In this document: piece by piece, positions 41,678-50,984 of the stretch | Position numbering within the stretch: the stretch's first letter is position 1 | Layout of the letters: every line of letters begins with the position of its first letter | From: Mesostigma viride | Lineage: Eukaryota; Streptophyta; Mesostigmatophyceae; Mesostigmatales; Mesostigmataceae | Assembly: GCA_009746045.1 (NCBI GenBank) | Contig: RPFO01000178.1 | Location: 184,255-248,254 of the forward strand | Length of the DNA stretch: 64,000 nt | Reading direction: 5' to 3' | Made by a program: the position numbers and the translations under genes | Notes under the pieces: generated by a model | What the model saw: the letters and a program-made list of their open reading frames with translations, nothing else | Told to the model about the DNA's origin: nothing | Databases searched by the model: none

Positions 41678-42765
41678 TGGTCAAACGCGTTTCTTGCGAC
41701 GAGGCGTGCGGGCCCGAAACGCTCCTCGCCGCTCTTTCGGCACCCTTGTATCGGGATCTTACAGAGGAGGAGCGGTTGCACGCTCACGTTTTCGCTGACT
41801 TCGTGGACTCGAAACGCGTGAACAAAGGTCCCACGCTTTCCGCTTCTACGGAACGAGTGTTCGATGCGTTTTCCGACTTTCTCGAAGATCGCGATTTCCC
41901 AAGGTACGACCACTTTTCGAGGTTTCGAGAGGACAAGTGGTTTTGGAACGCCTTGTTCGATCGCTATGGGTTCTCGACGGGCGGTGGATTGGGTTCGAAG
42001 AGGACGTCGGGTTTTAGCGTGAACGGGTCTCGCGATCCAAAGGACGCGTGCACCGAGTCTGTGTCGCTCGAGGACCCGGACCCTGATCGTTGCGATTTCC
42101 GTGTTTTCTGCGGGAAGACGAGGTTGTCTCTCGTGACGAATGCGCTCATGAAATACGCTGGAGACCTGGTTTCGGACGAGGTCTTGAACGAGATCATAGA
42201 CGCATTCGACAGGACGGGGGTTAACAACCTTACGACCGAGGAGCGGTACCGCACTTCTCATCTCCACGGGCTCGTGACGGCGATGGCGGAGAACGGGGTG
42301 TCTGTCCCCGAGGCGGTCCGTGATTGGATTGTCGACCACAGGGCGGCGTTGAGCGAGAAGATATACAGCCACAACGCCCAGTTTCGGCGGTCGAGGTCAG
42401 GCGACTTTTTCCAAGAAACTTTGCGGTGGCAACGATGGGACGCTCTTTTGCGATCGACGGACAAGAGGCGTCATACGGAGAGCGAGGAGGAGTCTTCGAG
42501 CGAGATCGAGTCGGTGTACACGACAAAGGCCGCGGAGTTCATGCAGCTCGAAAACGTCAAGCAGGACCCGGAGGCGTGGGTGAAAATGAAAGATTTTCGC
42601 CAGGCTTTTTTAGTCGATTTTTGTGGAGAAGACGTGTCTAACAGGAAGAACGCGGTGACAAATGAAGACTTACGCACATTGTTCGAACCTTTCGGCCTGA
42701 AGTTTTTCAGGAACAAGAGGCGCGATGGGGTTAGATCCGATTGGGTGAACGGCATCACGATTTAG
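41677..42765 (+). CDS. Hypothetical protein
   Basis: A 362-aa protein from ATG 41677, which overlaps the upstream TGA by one base; a GTG 9 nt earlier is unlikely in this context. Mostly helical and charged. A Ser/Glu patch (ESEEESSSEIESVY) near residue 275 is followed by a compact C-terminal block (FRQAFLVDFCGEDVSNRK, then GLKFFRNKRRDGVRSDWVNG) that resembles the short DNA-binding C-terminal blocks of some viral primase or KilA-like proteins. The resemblance is weak. Confidence 0.65.
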   Translation: MVKRVSCDEACGPETLLAALSAPLYRDLTEEERLHAHVFADFVDSKRVNKGPTLSASTERVFDAFSDFLEDRDFPRYDHFSRFREDKWFWNALFDRYGFSTGGGLGSKRTSGFSVNGSRDPKDACTESVSLEDPDPDRCDFRVFCGKTRLSLVTNALMKYAGDLVSDEVLNEIIDAFDRTGVNNLTTEERYRTSHLHGLVTAMAENGVSVPEAVRDWIVDHRAALSEKIYSHNAQFRRSRSGDFFQETLRWQRWDALLRSTDKRRHTESEEESSSEIESVYTTKAAEFMQLENVKQDPEAWVKMKDFRQAFLVDFCGEDVSNRKNAVTNEDLRTLFEPFGLKFFRNKRRDGVRSDWVNGITI

Positions 42766-42864
42766 ACTTTCTCGTTCTGGAATGTTTTCCGCACGTGACT
42801 CTCATCGGCCTCGCTTGAAACTTGCACCTCCGGTTGCAATGGGTCGTGCCTTTGCACCTCATGA

Positions 42865-42907
42865 CGAGGGGTTTTTTATTATTCAATAAAGAAAGAAAGT
42901 TGCATGT
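42865..42907. repeat. 43-bp direct repeat, copy 1
   Basis: CGAGGGGTTTTTTATTATTC, then AATAAAGAAAGAAAGTTGCATGT. The identical sequence recurs at 43763-43805. The two copies flank the minus-strand C2CH gene (42936-43700) exactly like cassette boundaries. Here the copy acts as a 3' region (AATAAA) of 41677-42765. Confidence 0.85.
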
Positions 42908-42935
42908 TCTTGTGAGCAAAGTACATGTTCGCGTT

Positions 42936-43700
42936 TCACCATGTTCGCCCAGTCAGGTTGTTGATAAATTTTGCGAACCGTAGCACATTATGTTCCATTT
43001 CACTCAGTTCGGCCCGTCGTTGTGCTATGCCCGACAGCCCAGGGCGGTTGGGATTTAATGGCGCGTTCCTTAGCGCGTCCACGTCTCCCCACGTGACAGT
43101 TATAGGTACGTTCATCCCGGATCTCCTTCCGTCTGTGTTTAGGATAATTTGACCTAGGCGGTATATTCTTTCAAGCGCCTCTCTTTTTATGCTGTCCAGC
43201 TCGATTTTCTCGCGTTGTCCTTCAATCCATGCGTCCAGTGTTCCATCGCGTCTCATTTCATGTAATTCACCACTAGCAGGCGGTATGTTTTCGAGACGTG
43301 CATTGACTTCATTAAGTTGACCTAGGTAGTGATTGAACAAGTTCTGTCTCATTTGTTGGTCTGCTCCAGGTCCGTTGGCCACACCGTAACTAAGTTTGTC
43401 TTCTGGGCCGACGTTTGACAAAATGTTATCCACCAGCTCCGGATTTCCCAGGATTTCACTGACTGCATTTCGGGAACGGTAATTGGGGTTGGGTCGAGTG
43501 TCAGGCTCGGGGTTGGTTACAGAGGGCGCGGGCTCAGACCCCTCTTCACCTGGGTTCGGCGCACGCATTTTGTGACCCCGCTTATAGCGACGTGTGCTTT
43601 TTTGCGACACAGAGCGTCGACCTTTGTGCAGGTGGCATCTTCCTCTCGCGACTTCTAAATTGCATGTACCTCCAGATCGGGTAGCAGCCATGCACTTCAT
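42936..43700 (-). CDS. C2CH zinc-motif protein in a repeat-flanked cassette
   Basis: A 254-aa protein starting MKCMAATRSGGTC; the C-x4-T-x2-G-x2-C and C-x2-H (RCHLH) residues form the N-terminal motif, followed by a basic stretch (RRYKRGHK). The rest is a helical domain with no recognisable fold. It is the longest intact member of the family in the window, and a 43-bp direct repeat lies on each side. Confidence 0.7.
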   Translation of the reverse strand: MKCMAATRSGGTCNLEVARGRCHLHKGRRSVSQKSTRRYKRGHKMRAPNPGEEGSEPAPSVTNPEPDTRPNPNYRSRNAVSEILGNPELVDNILSNVGPEDKLSYGVANGPGADQQMRQNLFNHYLGQLNEVNARLENIPPASGELHEMRRDGTLDAWIEGQREKIELDSIKREALERIYRLGQIILNTDGRRSGMNVPITVTWGDVDALRNAPLNPNRPGLSGIAQRRAELSEMEHNVLRFAKFINNLTGRTW

Positions 43701-43762
43701 AGTAGTTTCACTTTGTAAAGAGCTTAATATATTTAATCGCTAGCTTGCACATCAAGGTTCAT

Positions 43763-43805
43763 CGAGGGGTTTTTTATTATTCAATAAAGAAAGAAAGTTG
43801 CATGT
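43763..43805. repeat. 43-bp direct repeat, copy 2
   Basis: Identical to 42865-42907. This copy ends inside the start codon region of the next gene (ATG 43802), so the repeat also serves as that gene's leader. Confidence 0.85.
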
Positions 43806-44146
43806 CGCTATACGCGGATCCATACTCGTACGTGCAGATGTACTTGTCTAATCCTTTGTTGCCTTACCCGATGCACGGGCCAGGTTTTTTCGTGGGAGGA
43901 GATCACTGGTTTTACCCCGCCGCGACTGATCCGCTAGGAATTCCTAAACCGAGGTACGTGGGATGGGTGGGAAGAAACAATTACGGGTCACAACCCGCCG
44001 ACCATGCTTATCAAGCCTACCGTCAAAATGGAAAACGGCAAAACCAGAAATATCCTAACGCTGACAATTTAATAATTCAGCCAGCCAGCTCATCTGTCAC
44101 ACGTCTGAGCTGTCAGGCCATGTGTACTCTTCGAATGCAACCCTGA
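43802..44146 (+). CDS. HGPG protein, 5' part, interrupted
   Basis: Starts MSLYADPYSYVQMYLSN and carries PYPMHGPGFFVGGDHWFY (residues 20-37), the third HGPG protein here. The frame enters a 465-bp direct repeat at 43972, continues for 58 codons and stops at 44146. The frame that resumes after the second repeat copy (45961 onward) is in the same phase relative to the repeat, so the two parts probably belong to one gene broken by an insertion, a tandem duplication or an intron. Confidence 0.65.
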   Translation: MSLYADPYSYVQMYLSNPLLPYPMHGPGFFVGGDHWFYPAATDPLGIPKPRYVGWVGRNNYGSQPADHAYQAYRQNGKRQNQKYPNADNLIIQPASSSVTRLSCQAMCTLRMQP

Positions 44147-44436
44147 ACACACTACCCAACCAAGCAGCACACCAATCAATTGGTGAGTGCTGGTTACATC
44201 AGATTTTATTACAGCTTTTTGACGCAACTTCCGTCAGCATTCAACACATGGCCGGCCGTTCAAACAAACGGCGCCTGACTTACAAAAGGCAAAGCTAGTT
44301 GCCAGTAGGATTCCCCGGTAAACAACAAGCCGTCCCCATTCGTCTAACAAGCCTTTCTGCATGTACAGCCACAAGGTTGTGGCGGCCCTTTCTTTCCCGC
44401 ATGCTGTTTAATAAACTATTTTCAGAGAAATCCGAT
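43972..44436. repeat. 465-bp direct repeat, copy 1
   Basis: Begins AAGAAACAATTACGGG and ends AGAAATCCGAT. The same 465 bp recur at 45507-45971 without a difference that I can see. It contains the end of the interrupted HGPG frame, a strong splice-donor-like GGTGAGTG near 44181, a GCCACAAGGTTGTGGC hairpin and a splice-acceptor-like CTATTTTCAG at its end. Confidence 0.9.
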
Positions 44437-45506
44437 TATGACACTTGAGCTCCCAAGAAAACCAGCATTTGATTGAAAACAATGAGTAGAGCCCCTGCCA
44501 AAGGCAGGTTTAAGTAGTCATCTCGTCTCCCTCGCATGCAGGAGCAAGAGCCCCCCGATCCACCCCAGTCCCTGGCGCCATTACCCTCCTCCCCCGCACT
44601 GTCGCCGCTCAGGAAACAAAACTTGATAGGATCACTGTTGCCCCAATAACAGTGAACAAAGAAAAGGAGAAGACCCCCCCCCTCTTCCGAGCAGCCTCGA
44701 GGGTAGCCGCTTCCATAAAAGACCACAAAGTGGGGCGTGTCGCAACATCTCCTTCATGGCGACTCAGCCCGCACAAGGCTATAATAACCCCCTAAGGGGC
44801 CCGACAATAAAAGGTTAGCGAATCCGCGGAGCCGCCTCAGCAAAATATTATTCCGGATAAAAACCCAGAAAATTCGCATTCCGACGCCACCAGGGTTTGA
44901 ACCGCTACCTGCCGGGTGCTGAGCAGGGAGAGACGACAAGGCCAAACACTGCCACTGTCAGCCGAGACGCCTTTCCGATACTCGGTTCCTTTTGTGGGAA
45001 TTTTGCAAATATATTTTCTTCCGGAACGCAAGAAATTAGCCGGCCGCGCGTCACCCTTATATCCCTCGCTGGCCCATAACAAAAAAGGGCCGCGCACCAA
45101 GCCGAAGGCAGCGCCATGCAGCGCCCTAGGCGGTGGGCCGCTGACTGACTACCAGCGCAGTCTCATGGAATCCAAATTAATCTATTGACCTTCGCACAGT
45201 TTCCGCATCAGCTGCGGACTTCTTAGTCGACATGATTGGCTCCGCTGCTGGAATTACCAGCAGCCGGGGCGGGGCGCCCAGCCCACTTTCTATGACCACC
45301 GAGACGCTGCCCAGCAAGGTGCCAACCAGAACCACTTGGCACATTGGTAACGCGAAATTTCCGTTCCGTTCAAACCGCCCCTACCTGCCGTGAAGTCGCA
45401 AAGCCCGCGACTTCATAGCAGGCAAGGACGGGGTCTTTGCCTAATTTTCTTTAGCCCCGCCGCCATAGCAGCGAGGCCGCGCATACTGCTTCAGTGAGCA
45501 CATTCA
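44437..45506. other. 1070-bp unclassified spacer between 465-bp repeats
   Basis: No convincing gene on either strand. It holds strong stem-loops: GCTGCTGG-AATTA-CCAGCAGC at 45244-45264, and TGAAGTCGC...GCGACTTCA inside CCTGC...GCAGG at 45384-45422. Not an LTR element by the usual marks: the repeats do not begin TG, and no primer-binding site or purine tract is evident. It may be a structured intron, a non-autonomous element, or the result of a tandem duplication. Confidence 0.6.
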
Positions 45507-45971
45507 AAGAAACAATTACGGGTCACAACCCGCCGACCATGCTTATCAAGCCTACCGTCAAAATGGAAAACGGCAAAACCAGAAATATCCTAACGCTGAC
45601 AATTTAATAATTCAGCCAGCCAGCTCATCTGTCACACGTCTGAGCTGTCAGGCCATGTGTACTCTTCGAATGCAACCCTGAACACACTACCCAACCAAGC
45701 AGCACACCAATCAATTGGTGAGTGCTGGTTACATCAGATTTTATTACAGCTTTTTGACGCAACTTCCGTCAGCATTCAACACATGGCCGGCCGTTCAAAC
45801 AAACGGCGCCTGACTTACAAAAGGCAAAGCTAGTTGCCAGTAGGATTCCCCGGTAAACAACAAGCCGTCCCCATTCGTCTAACAAGCCTTTCTGCATGTA
45901 CAGCCACAAGGTTGTGGCGGCCCTTTCTTTCCCGCATGCTGTTTAATAAACTATTTTCAGAGAAATCCGAT
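45507..45971. repeat. 465-bp direct repeat, copy 2
   Basis: Matches 43972-44436 base for base as far as I can follow. The long frame downstream opens at the AG of TTTTCAG near its end. Confidence 0.9.
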
Positions 45972-48314
45972 ACTTGTACGCGCCAGAGAGCCGAAATCAA
46001 AGGATGCAGGTGTGGGAACTGACCCGGAGAGCGAACCAGTCGCGGCAGAAGAAACGGGAGGCGCAGAAAAAGAGGGCGAAGAAGGCAGTTTACCGGAAGT
46101 AAAAGAAGACGAGGATTCGGTATCATCAGTTAGCGACTCCGAAGTTACTTCCGCAACAGATTACGAATCTGTAGACGAATCCGTGTTAATTTCACCATCC
46201 AATTCTGATGACGAGGACCACATCACTTTTGTAGATGACGAGAGTGTACAATTCGTGAGTGAGAACGGAGAAGAGTCCGACCCTGAGCGGGTAAGAGCAA
46301 TATCGACTGAACCGGGCATGATTGATAGCAAACATCCTCAAGGGCCGCAAGATATCCCCCCGGCGAGACGACTTGTAGTACAACCGAAGGATGCAAATGA
46401 CCAAGATGAAAAAAATCAGATTTTTTGGAGATACGTTAAACGGACTCGAGATGGAGTAATAGTTTCAGACACGAATGTTACCCCGGTACCAGTCGACGCG
46501 CTACAAGAATTGGAGAGACGTTCAGATTCAGAACGAATGCAAATATTAGAGAGGGTAATCGAAACATCGCGAAGACCTTTCCTGGTAAATGGTTTTCCTT
46601 TTAAAGGAAAAGGATCCACAATATCAGACGACGCGGATGTTGAAATACAAATTCTCAGTGTAAGTGACAACCTTCTTGATCCTTCCGTACTCCCTATAGT
46701 GTCCGGGCTGAGTAAAAATGCAATCACTCCTCTAACTCCATTGTCCGACCCCCAGGTTCTGCGAGGGGTGTCCGCGTATACCCCGTTTCAAAATCCGACA
46801 AGCGCGCCCCTTAAACCAAACTCGTTTATTGTACAGCCGAAAACGGTTTTTGATGAAGAACAAAATAAAATTTTTGTTACGAGAAGGCCGGTTCTTGAAA
46901 CACCGATATCTGCAACGCAAAATACAGCGAAATACGTGGTAAATCGAGAACCACGTGCAGCGCAAAATACATCCATAATACGTCCGGACCCTGGCGACTT
47001 GGCAAAAGGCAGTAAAAAACGTTTGCCAGCGGTATTGCAAACGTCGAGAGGTCGAAATGCCTGGGCAGAGGTGGTTCCTGATGACAACAAGTTGGAGGCT
47101 ACGGAGGATATTGATACAAACGAGGTAGCTGTGGATTTACCTGATGGTCCTCTTTCAATGTGGACACAGCTACATTCTCTTATACCACGTGCAAAGCTCG
47201 ATTCGCCCGATCGACCCCCAGTAACGAGCGGGGAGATGTAGTACTTTTGGACATCGAGGACGATGATTTGAATCAAACGTTTCGAGCGCTCCCCACGTCT
47301 CCTTTGTCGTTTGGGGGGCAGACAGGTCCGGTTGAGAAATATGGTCCCTTTGCTCATCCCAAACGAGTTTTGGTAGAAGAACGACCAAACGAGCCGTCTC
47401 TTCCAAGTTCCGTTTTCACGAGGCGTATACCGATTATAAATAATATAGAGGAGGTCGGATTGGATTCAAATGAGATCCCTTTTCGGCCAGATTCAAATGG
47501 CAAATTGAAAGCGTCCATGCGTGATGAAGAAACAGGACTCGTTTTCGCGTCACCGGGAGAAATAATCGGACCTACCCATCTAAAACGTGTTAGATCTGTT
47601 GACGCGAATAAAAGACCGTTTTCTATTCAAGATGCGTGGGCTGCGAACAGTGTTCCCGCTCAAACACAAGAAGAAGAAAAGCCTGAGGCCGTGCAAAAAG
47701 TGATCGCGACATTTACAACCCAGCAAACCCCTCATGTTTGGGCGGTACGGAAGTCTGACCGAGAACGGAACATCGAAATACTGCGTCGCCTGGCGGATGC
47801 AAGTGTCACACCGATCACGTCTCAACCTCGACCTTCTTCTGCTTCCGGAAGGCTGCCGAGCCTTGTATTGAAGGATGTAGAACAGAGACCCCTACATTCA
47901 GATCCACCTGTTCCAGAGCCGAATTCTCCCGTTTTCGAAACGCCCCCTGAATCGCCGCGACCGAGAAACGACACCAATTGGCCTTTCAGGTTTTCTCAAG
48001 GTGAAGAAGTAGAGGCTCGCGGTAACTTCGAACCCGGAGTGAATGTAAAACCTTTAAGCAAATCGGAGATCGAAAAATATAACGCAATAGAAAAAGCCGC
48101 GAGGAGCGAGGTTTTAAAACGTCGTGCGCAAGAAAGGCGACAAGAAGAGTTAAACAAACAACAGGAAAACGCGATTCAGGACAGGCGAGAAAAACGCGAG
48201 CTTGATGAGAGGCTCGAACTTCTAAAACTGGAATGGCAAGCTAATCGAGAAAAAGATGCGCGACAGATCAAAATTCTGATCGACGACTTGCGACGTGAGT
48301 TGCCGTCCCCTTAA
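45961..48314 (+). CDS. Acidic disordered/coiled-coil protein, probable 3' part of the HGPG gene, one missing base
   Basis: The frame opens just after TATTTTCAG at the end of the second 465-bp repeat, with no ATG nearby; the first in-frame GTG is 46012. The N-terminal part is Glu/Ser-rich and the middle Pro/Thr/Ser-rich. The C-terminal 90 residues form a Glu/Arg coiled coil (RRAQERRQEELNKQQENAIQ). At C5 (47215-47219) the frame is lost and resumes in the next frame to 48314; one more C would join them into ~784 codons. The composition resembles the other two HGPG proteins. Confidence 0.6.
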
Positions 48315-48908
48315 TTAAAGATCCTCGGACGGACTTGCAGCTGCGTAGAACACGATTCGGTGTTGGTTCGATTCGGCGTGTTTAAGAACGACGTAGACGA
48401 TGTTCTCGTCAGCCCCGCCAAGGTTCAGCGGCGCGGTGTTCACCACTTTCCAGGTCGGAGAGTTGGCCACCGCAATAGTATCCACGGCGAAACGGATGTC
48501 CATGTTACGAATCATGTTCAAGGGCGCCGGTTGGAAAGAGAGATTGTTGTACTTGTCGCTCGGCCCGTTGATGATCTGCACGACATCGATCTTTCCGTCC
48601 ATGACAATGATGCGGAGTTGAGGCGGGTTGTCCGACGGAGTTGTTGTAATGGAATTCGTCTTCGCGTCCTTCCACCAAACTCGTGAGAATTCGAGGATGT
48701 TGCGTCGGAACGTTTCGTCGCTCATGACGGCGACAGGGGTCATCACGAACCCTTGGTAGTTCGGGTCGATGCGGTCAGGGGCGACGAGACGAGGGGATGT
48801 TTGGCGATCTTTCAACCACACGATCAACACGAATGCGAAAACGCATATTACAGAAACAGTGACAGCCGCCAGTGCAATTTTCTTTTTAGTGCTGATGTCC
48901 ATCCGTAT
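48315..48908 (-). CDS. N-terminally anchored membrane protein
   Basis: A 197-aa protein from ATG 48908 (MDISTKKKIALAAVTVSVIC). The frame is open further upstream, but that part overlaps the 48960 gene and is arginine-rich noise. One membrane span at residues 8-31 is followed by an extended, beta-rich-looking domain. Probably a virion-membrane or host-membrane protein; no family recognised. Confidence 0.7.
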   Translation of the reverse strand: MRMDISTKKKIALAAVTVSVICVFAFVLIVWLKDRQTSPRLVAPDRIDPNYQGFVMTPVAVMSDETFRRNILEFSRVWWKDAKTNSITTTPSDNPPQLRIIVMDGKIDVVQIINGPSDKYNNLSFQPAPLNMIRNMDIRFAVDTIAVANSPTWKVVNTAPLNLGGADENIVYVVLKHAESNQHRIVFYAAASPSEDL

Positions 48909-48959
48909 ACTTCTTTCGGTTGAAATAAAAATCGTAACGAACAAGTATACTATACCATC

Positions 48960-49076
48960 ATGCCGCCGAAACGAAGCAAGATCACGGGCCGTTTTGTGAA
49001 GGGGCACAGTTCCCGGGCAACCCGGAAGAGGCATCGAGCGCGCGCCGTTTACATGCCTTTTACAAGTGAGGCATAA
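48960..49076 (+). CDS. Small basic protein
   Basis: A 38-aa protein rich in Arg and Lys (MPPKRSKITGRFVKGHSSRA). It starts just after AAGTATACTATACCATC, an AT-rich box also seen near the next starts. Small basic proteins of this kind often bind virion DNA, but that is inference. Confidence 0.5.
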   Translation: MPPKRSKITGRFVKGHSSRATRKRHRARAVYMPFTSEA

Positions 49077-49106
49077 ATTTTCTGTTAGATTATACCAAAC
49101 AGGAAC

Positions 49107-49517
49107 ATGGGAGACGTCGCGAACACCGAGGGCGTCCCATTGTCCGTTCCTCAGACAGCCGTACCGCAACCGAAGCCAGATGTACTTCCGACAAAGTTTG
49201 GAGAACCTCCCGCGACCGGCTCGCTGGAGCCTTTGTCGCTTGACAGGTGCACTTACGGCGTTCCGCTTAACGTTGCATCTGACACGATGAAGGGGGAAGC
49301 CCCTTTGCCCGCAATTGCTCTTCCTGAGAAGTCGCTGGAGGTCGACCATCGTCTCATGAGCTCGTTTCCGATGCGCCGTCCCTATCTTACCAACGAACCT
49401 TATCCCGACTCGATTCTTCCTCGTCCAGAAGGACGGGGAGGAGGAGCGGGCGCTGTGAGCGCGAGGATCGACGCTGCCATAAGCATGATCGAAAAAAGCG
49501 CTGTGCGTAAAATGTAA
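49107..49517 (+). CDS. Hypothetical Pro-rich protein
   Basis: A 136-aa, Pro-rich protein with little predicted structure until a short helical C-terminus (SARIDAAISMIEKSAVRKM). GATTATACCAAAC lies 12-24 nt before the ATG. No family recognised. Confidence 0.65.
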   Translation: MGDVANTEGVPLSVPQTAVPQPKPDVLPTKFGEPPATGSLEPLSLDRCTYGVPLNVASDTMKGEAPLPAIALPEKSLEVDHRLMSSFPMRRPYLTNEPYPDSILPRPEGRGGGAGAVSARIDAAISMIEKSAVRKM

Positions 49518-49541
49518 TCTTGTAGCTATATAAAACGAACT

Positions 49542-49892
49542 ATGGATCCCTCGTTTATCCGTGGGATGGTTTTTGCGCCTGGTGCGGGCAACATACGCGC
49601 GGCTAACCGAGCGAACCGTTCAGAAGTGCCTTTTGAGAAAGAGTTTATCGAAGAGAACCGCGAGTCGGCTATCTCTGTTCGCCCCGACGCAGAACCCCAC
49701 TCCTATCGAAAGATTGACGGGGAGACTCTTCGTCAGATGCTAGATCATCGAAACGATGTGCGGACCTGGATCGAAAGTAAAACCGCTTCAGTCAACTCTC
49801 TAAGGAAAGAGGATCGCCGTGTTTTGAGGGATGGAAAAAAGGTAATCCTTTTTGGCGGCCAGTACGAGGATCTGTACGGACTACGTTGGTGA
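49542..49892 (+). CDS. Hypothetical protein
   Basis: A 116-aa protein starting MDPSFIRGMVFAPGAG. CTATATAAAACGAACT directly precedes the ATG. It is charged, mainly helical, with a C-terminal Trp. It ends 1 nt from the convergent gene at 49894. Confidence 0.65.
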   Translation: MDPSFIRGMVFAPGAGNIRAANRANRSEVPFEKEFIEENRESAISVRPDAEPHSYRKIDGETLRQMLDHRNDVRTWIESKTASVNSLRKEDRRVLRDGKKVILFGGQYEDLYGLRW

Positions 49893-49893
49893 G

Positions 49894-50385
49894 CTATCTA
49901 TGTCCATACACAAGTTCGAAAAGAATCGAAAATTTCTCCCCAGATAGATTGAGAAGCTCGCGAGAGGACGCTGGAATCGCGTATAGCTCGACTTCGATCT
50001 CCTTAGCGCTGGAGAGAGGCGGAGAGAACAGAACCGTGTCGTCTCGTTCGTTTTTAGGGGTGTAGGTTTCGGATCCGTTCGGGACGACGAAAAAGTGGCC
50101 TCGGCCCGCGTACACGTGCGAAGGGTCTAAGGACGAAGGCGGGACGGGGATGGCGGCGTGCACTTTGTTGACTTCGAATCCTCCGAGCCTCACGTACACT
50201 GCGGTTGAGACAGGACTCGTGGAAGGTATGGAAGCCCAAATCACGCGAAGGGACTTGACGTCTCTTATCGGAAAAGGCATTTTAAAACACGTGTCGTTAG
50301 GAAGGTTCGATCCTGTTACGAGCACCTGTGTTCTCCTGTCTCTACTAGCGTGTGGTCTTGCTACGCCGTCTATGACACAGTCCAT
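49894..50385 (-). CDS. Beta-rich hypothetical protein
   Basis: A 163-aa protein with alternating hydrophobic strands (VKSLRVIWASIPST, KEIEVELYAIPASS, FSILFELVYGHR). Its plan recalls small virion proteins in large DNA viruses with a 'PI-x-x-VKS-hydrophobic' start, but I cannot assign a family. No signal peptide. Confidence 0.6.
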   Translation of the reverse strand: MDCVIDGVARPHASRDRRTQVLVTGSNLPNDTCFKMPFPIRDVKSLRVIWASIPSTSPVSTAVYVRLGGFEVNKVHAAIPVPPSSLDPSHVYAGRGHFFVVPNGSETYTPKNERDDTVLFSPPLSSAKEIEVELYAIPASSRELLNLSGEKFSILFELVYGHR

Positions 50386-50413
50386 ACTTGTTTACTATGC
50401 GATGATAAAAACT

Positions 50414-50614
50414 TTAGGAATGCGGCAAATTCGTCTCGGACTGTAGGCGATAGCTCACGATGTATCCAGTTTTCTCCTCGCCTTGTGTCTTATGAGTGTA
50501 CCAGTCAATTACATGTTCGGCGCGCCAAAAGGAGCGAACTTCTTTATCCAGTTTGCTCTGTTTGCGACACAACAGCATTGCAGCCGCACCAATGCACAAT
50601 GACAAGATGTTCAT
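50414..50614 (-). CDS. Small protein with N-terminal hydrophobic segment
   Basis: A 66-aa protein; residues 1-16 (MNILSLCIGAAAMLLC) look like a signal anchor, the rest is polar. Function unknown. Confidence 0.5.
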   Translation of the reverse strand: MNILSLCIGAAAMLLCRKQSKLDKEVRSFWRAEHVIDWYTHKTQGEEKTGYIVSYRLQSETNLPHS

Positions 50615-50650
50615 GGTTGATGGTTTATATTACAGTTTAAAAAAATGCAT

Positions 50651-50875
50651 TCAAGCGAATCCATTGTACAATTTCCAAAGAGCTGCTAAAACGATGACTA
50701 CTAGTAACAGAAGGGCCAAACCACCCCCTAAAAGTCCCTTTGTCTTTGTTTCATTAGGATTCGATACTCTCTCGTTTTCTTTTTTTTGAACACGTCCTCT
50801 CCACAGCATAATACTGGCTCCCGCCAATATAAGGAATATCACAAAACCAGTAATTAGATACAGTTTCCAGTCCAT
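50651..50875 (-). CDS. Small two-span membrane protein
   Basis: A 74-aa protein with hydrophobic spans at about 5-25 and 50-70 joined by a polar, Lys/Asn-rich loop. The first span ends IMLWRGR, close to ILLWRGG in the neighbouring gene (50985-51685), so the two may be related. Confidence 0.65.
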   Translation of the reverse strand: MDWKLYLITGFVIFLILAGASIMLWRGRVQKKENERVSNPNETKTKGLLGGGLALLLLVVIVLAALWKLYNGFA

Positions 50876-50984
50876 CGCACTTGTTGTAAACTTTCAAAAA
50901 AAAAAACGTTCAGTCTTCCGGCAACCATTTCATCAAATAAAGAACGACCGGGGGCAAAAGACGTTATTATAATTCCAATACCGA

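Noticed and set aside
44880..44935. Possible tRNA on the minus strand (GGTTCAAACCC)
   Set aside because: The T-stem arms do not pair and the other arms are absent.
45240..45300. Resemblance to an rRNA fragment (GGAATTACC with GCTGCTGG)
   Set aside because: The similarity is limited to a hairpin-forming 20-mer; flanking conserved rRNA sequence is absent.
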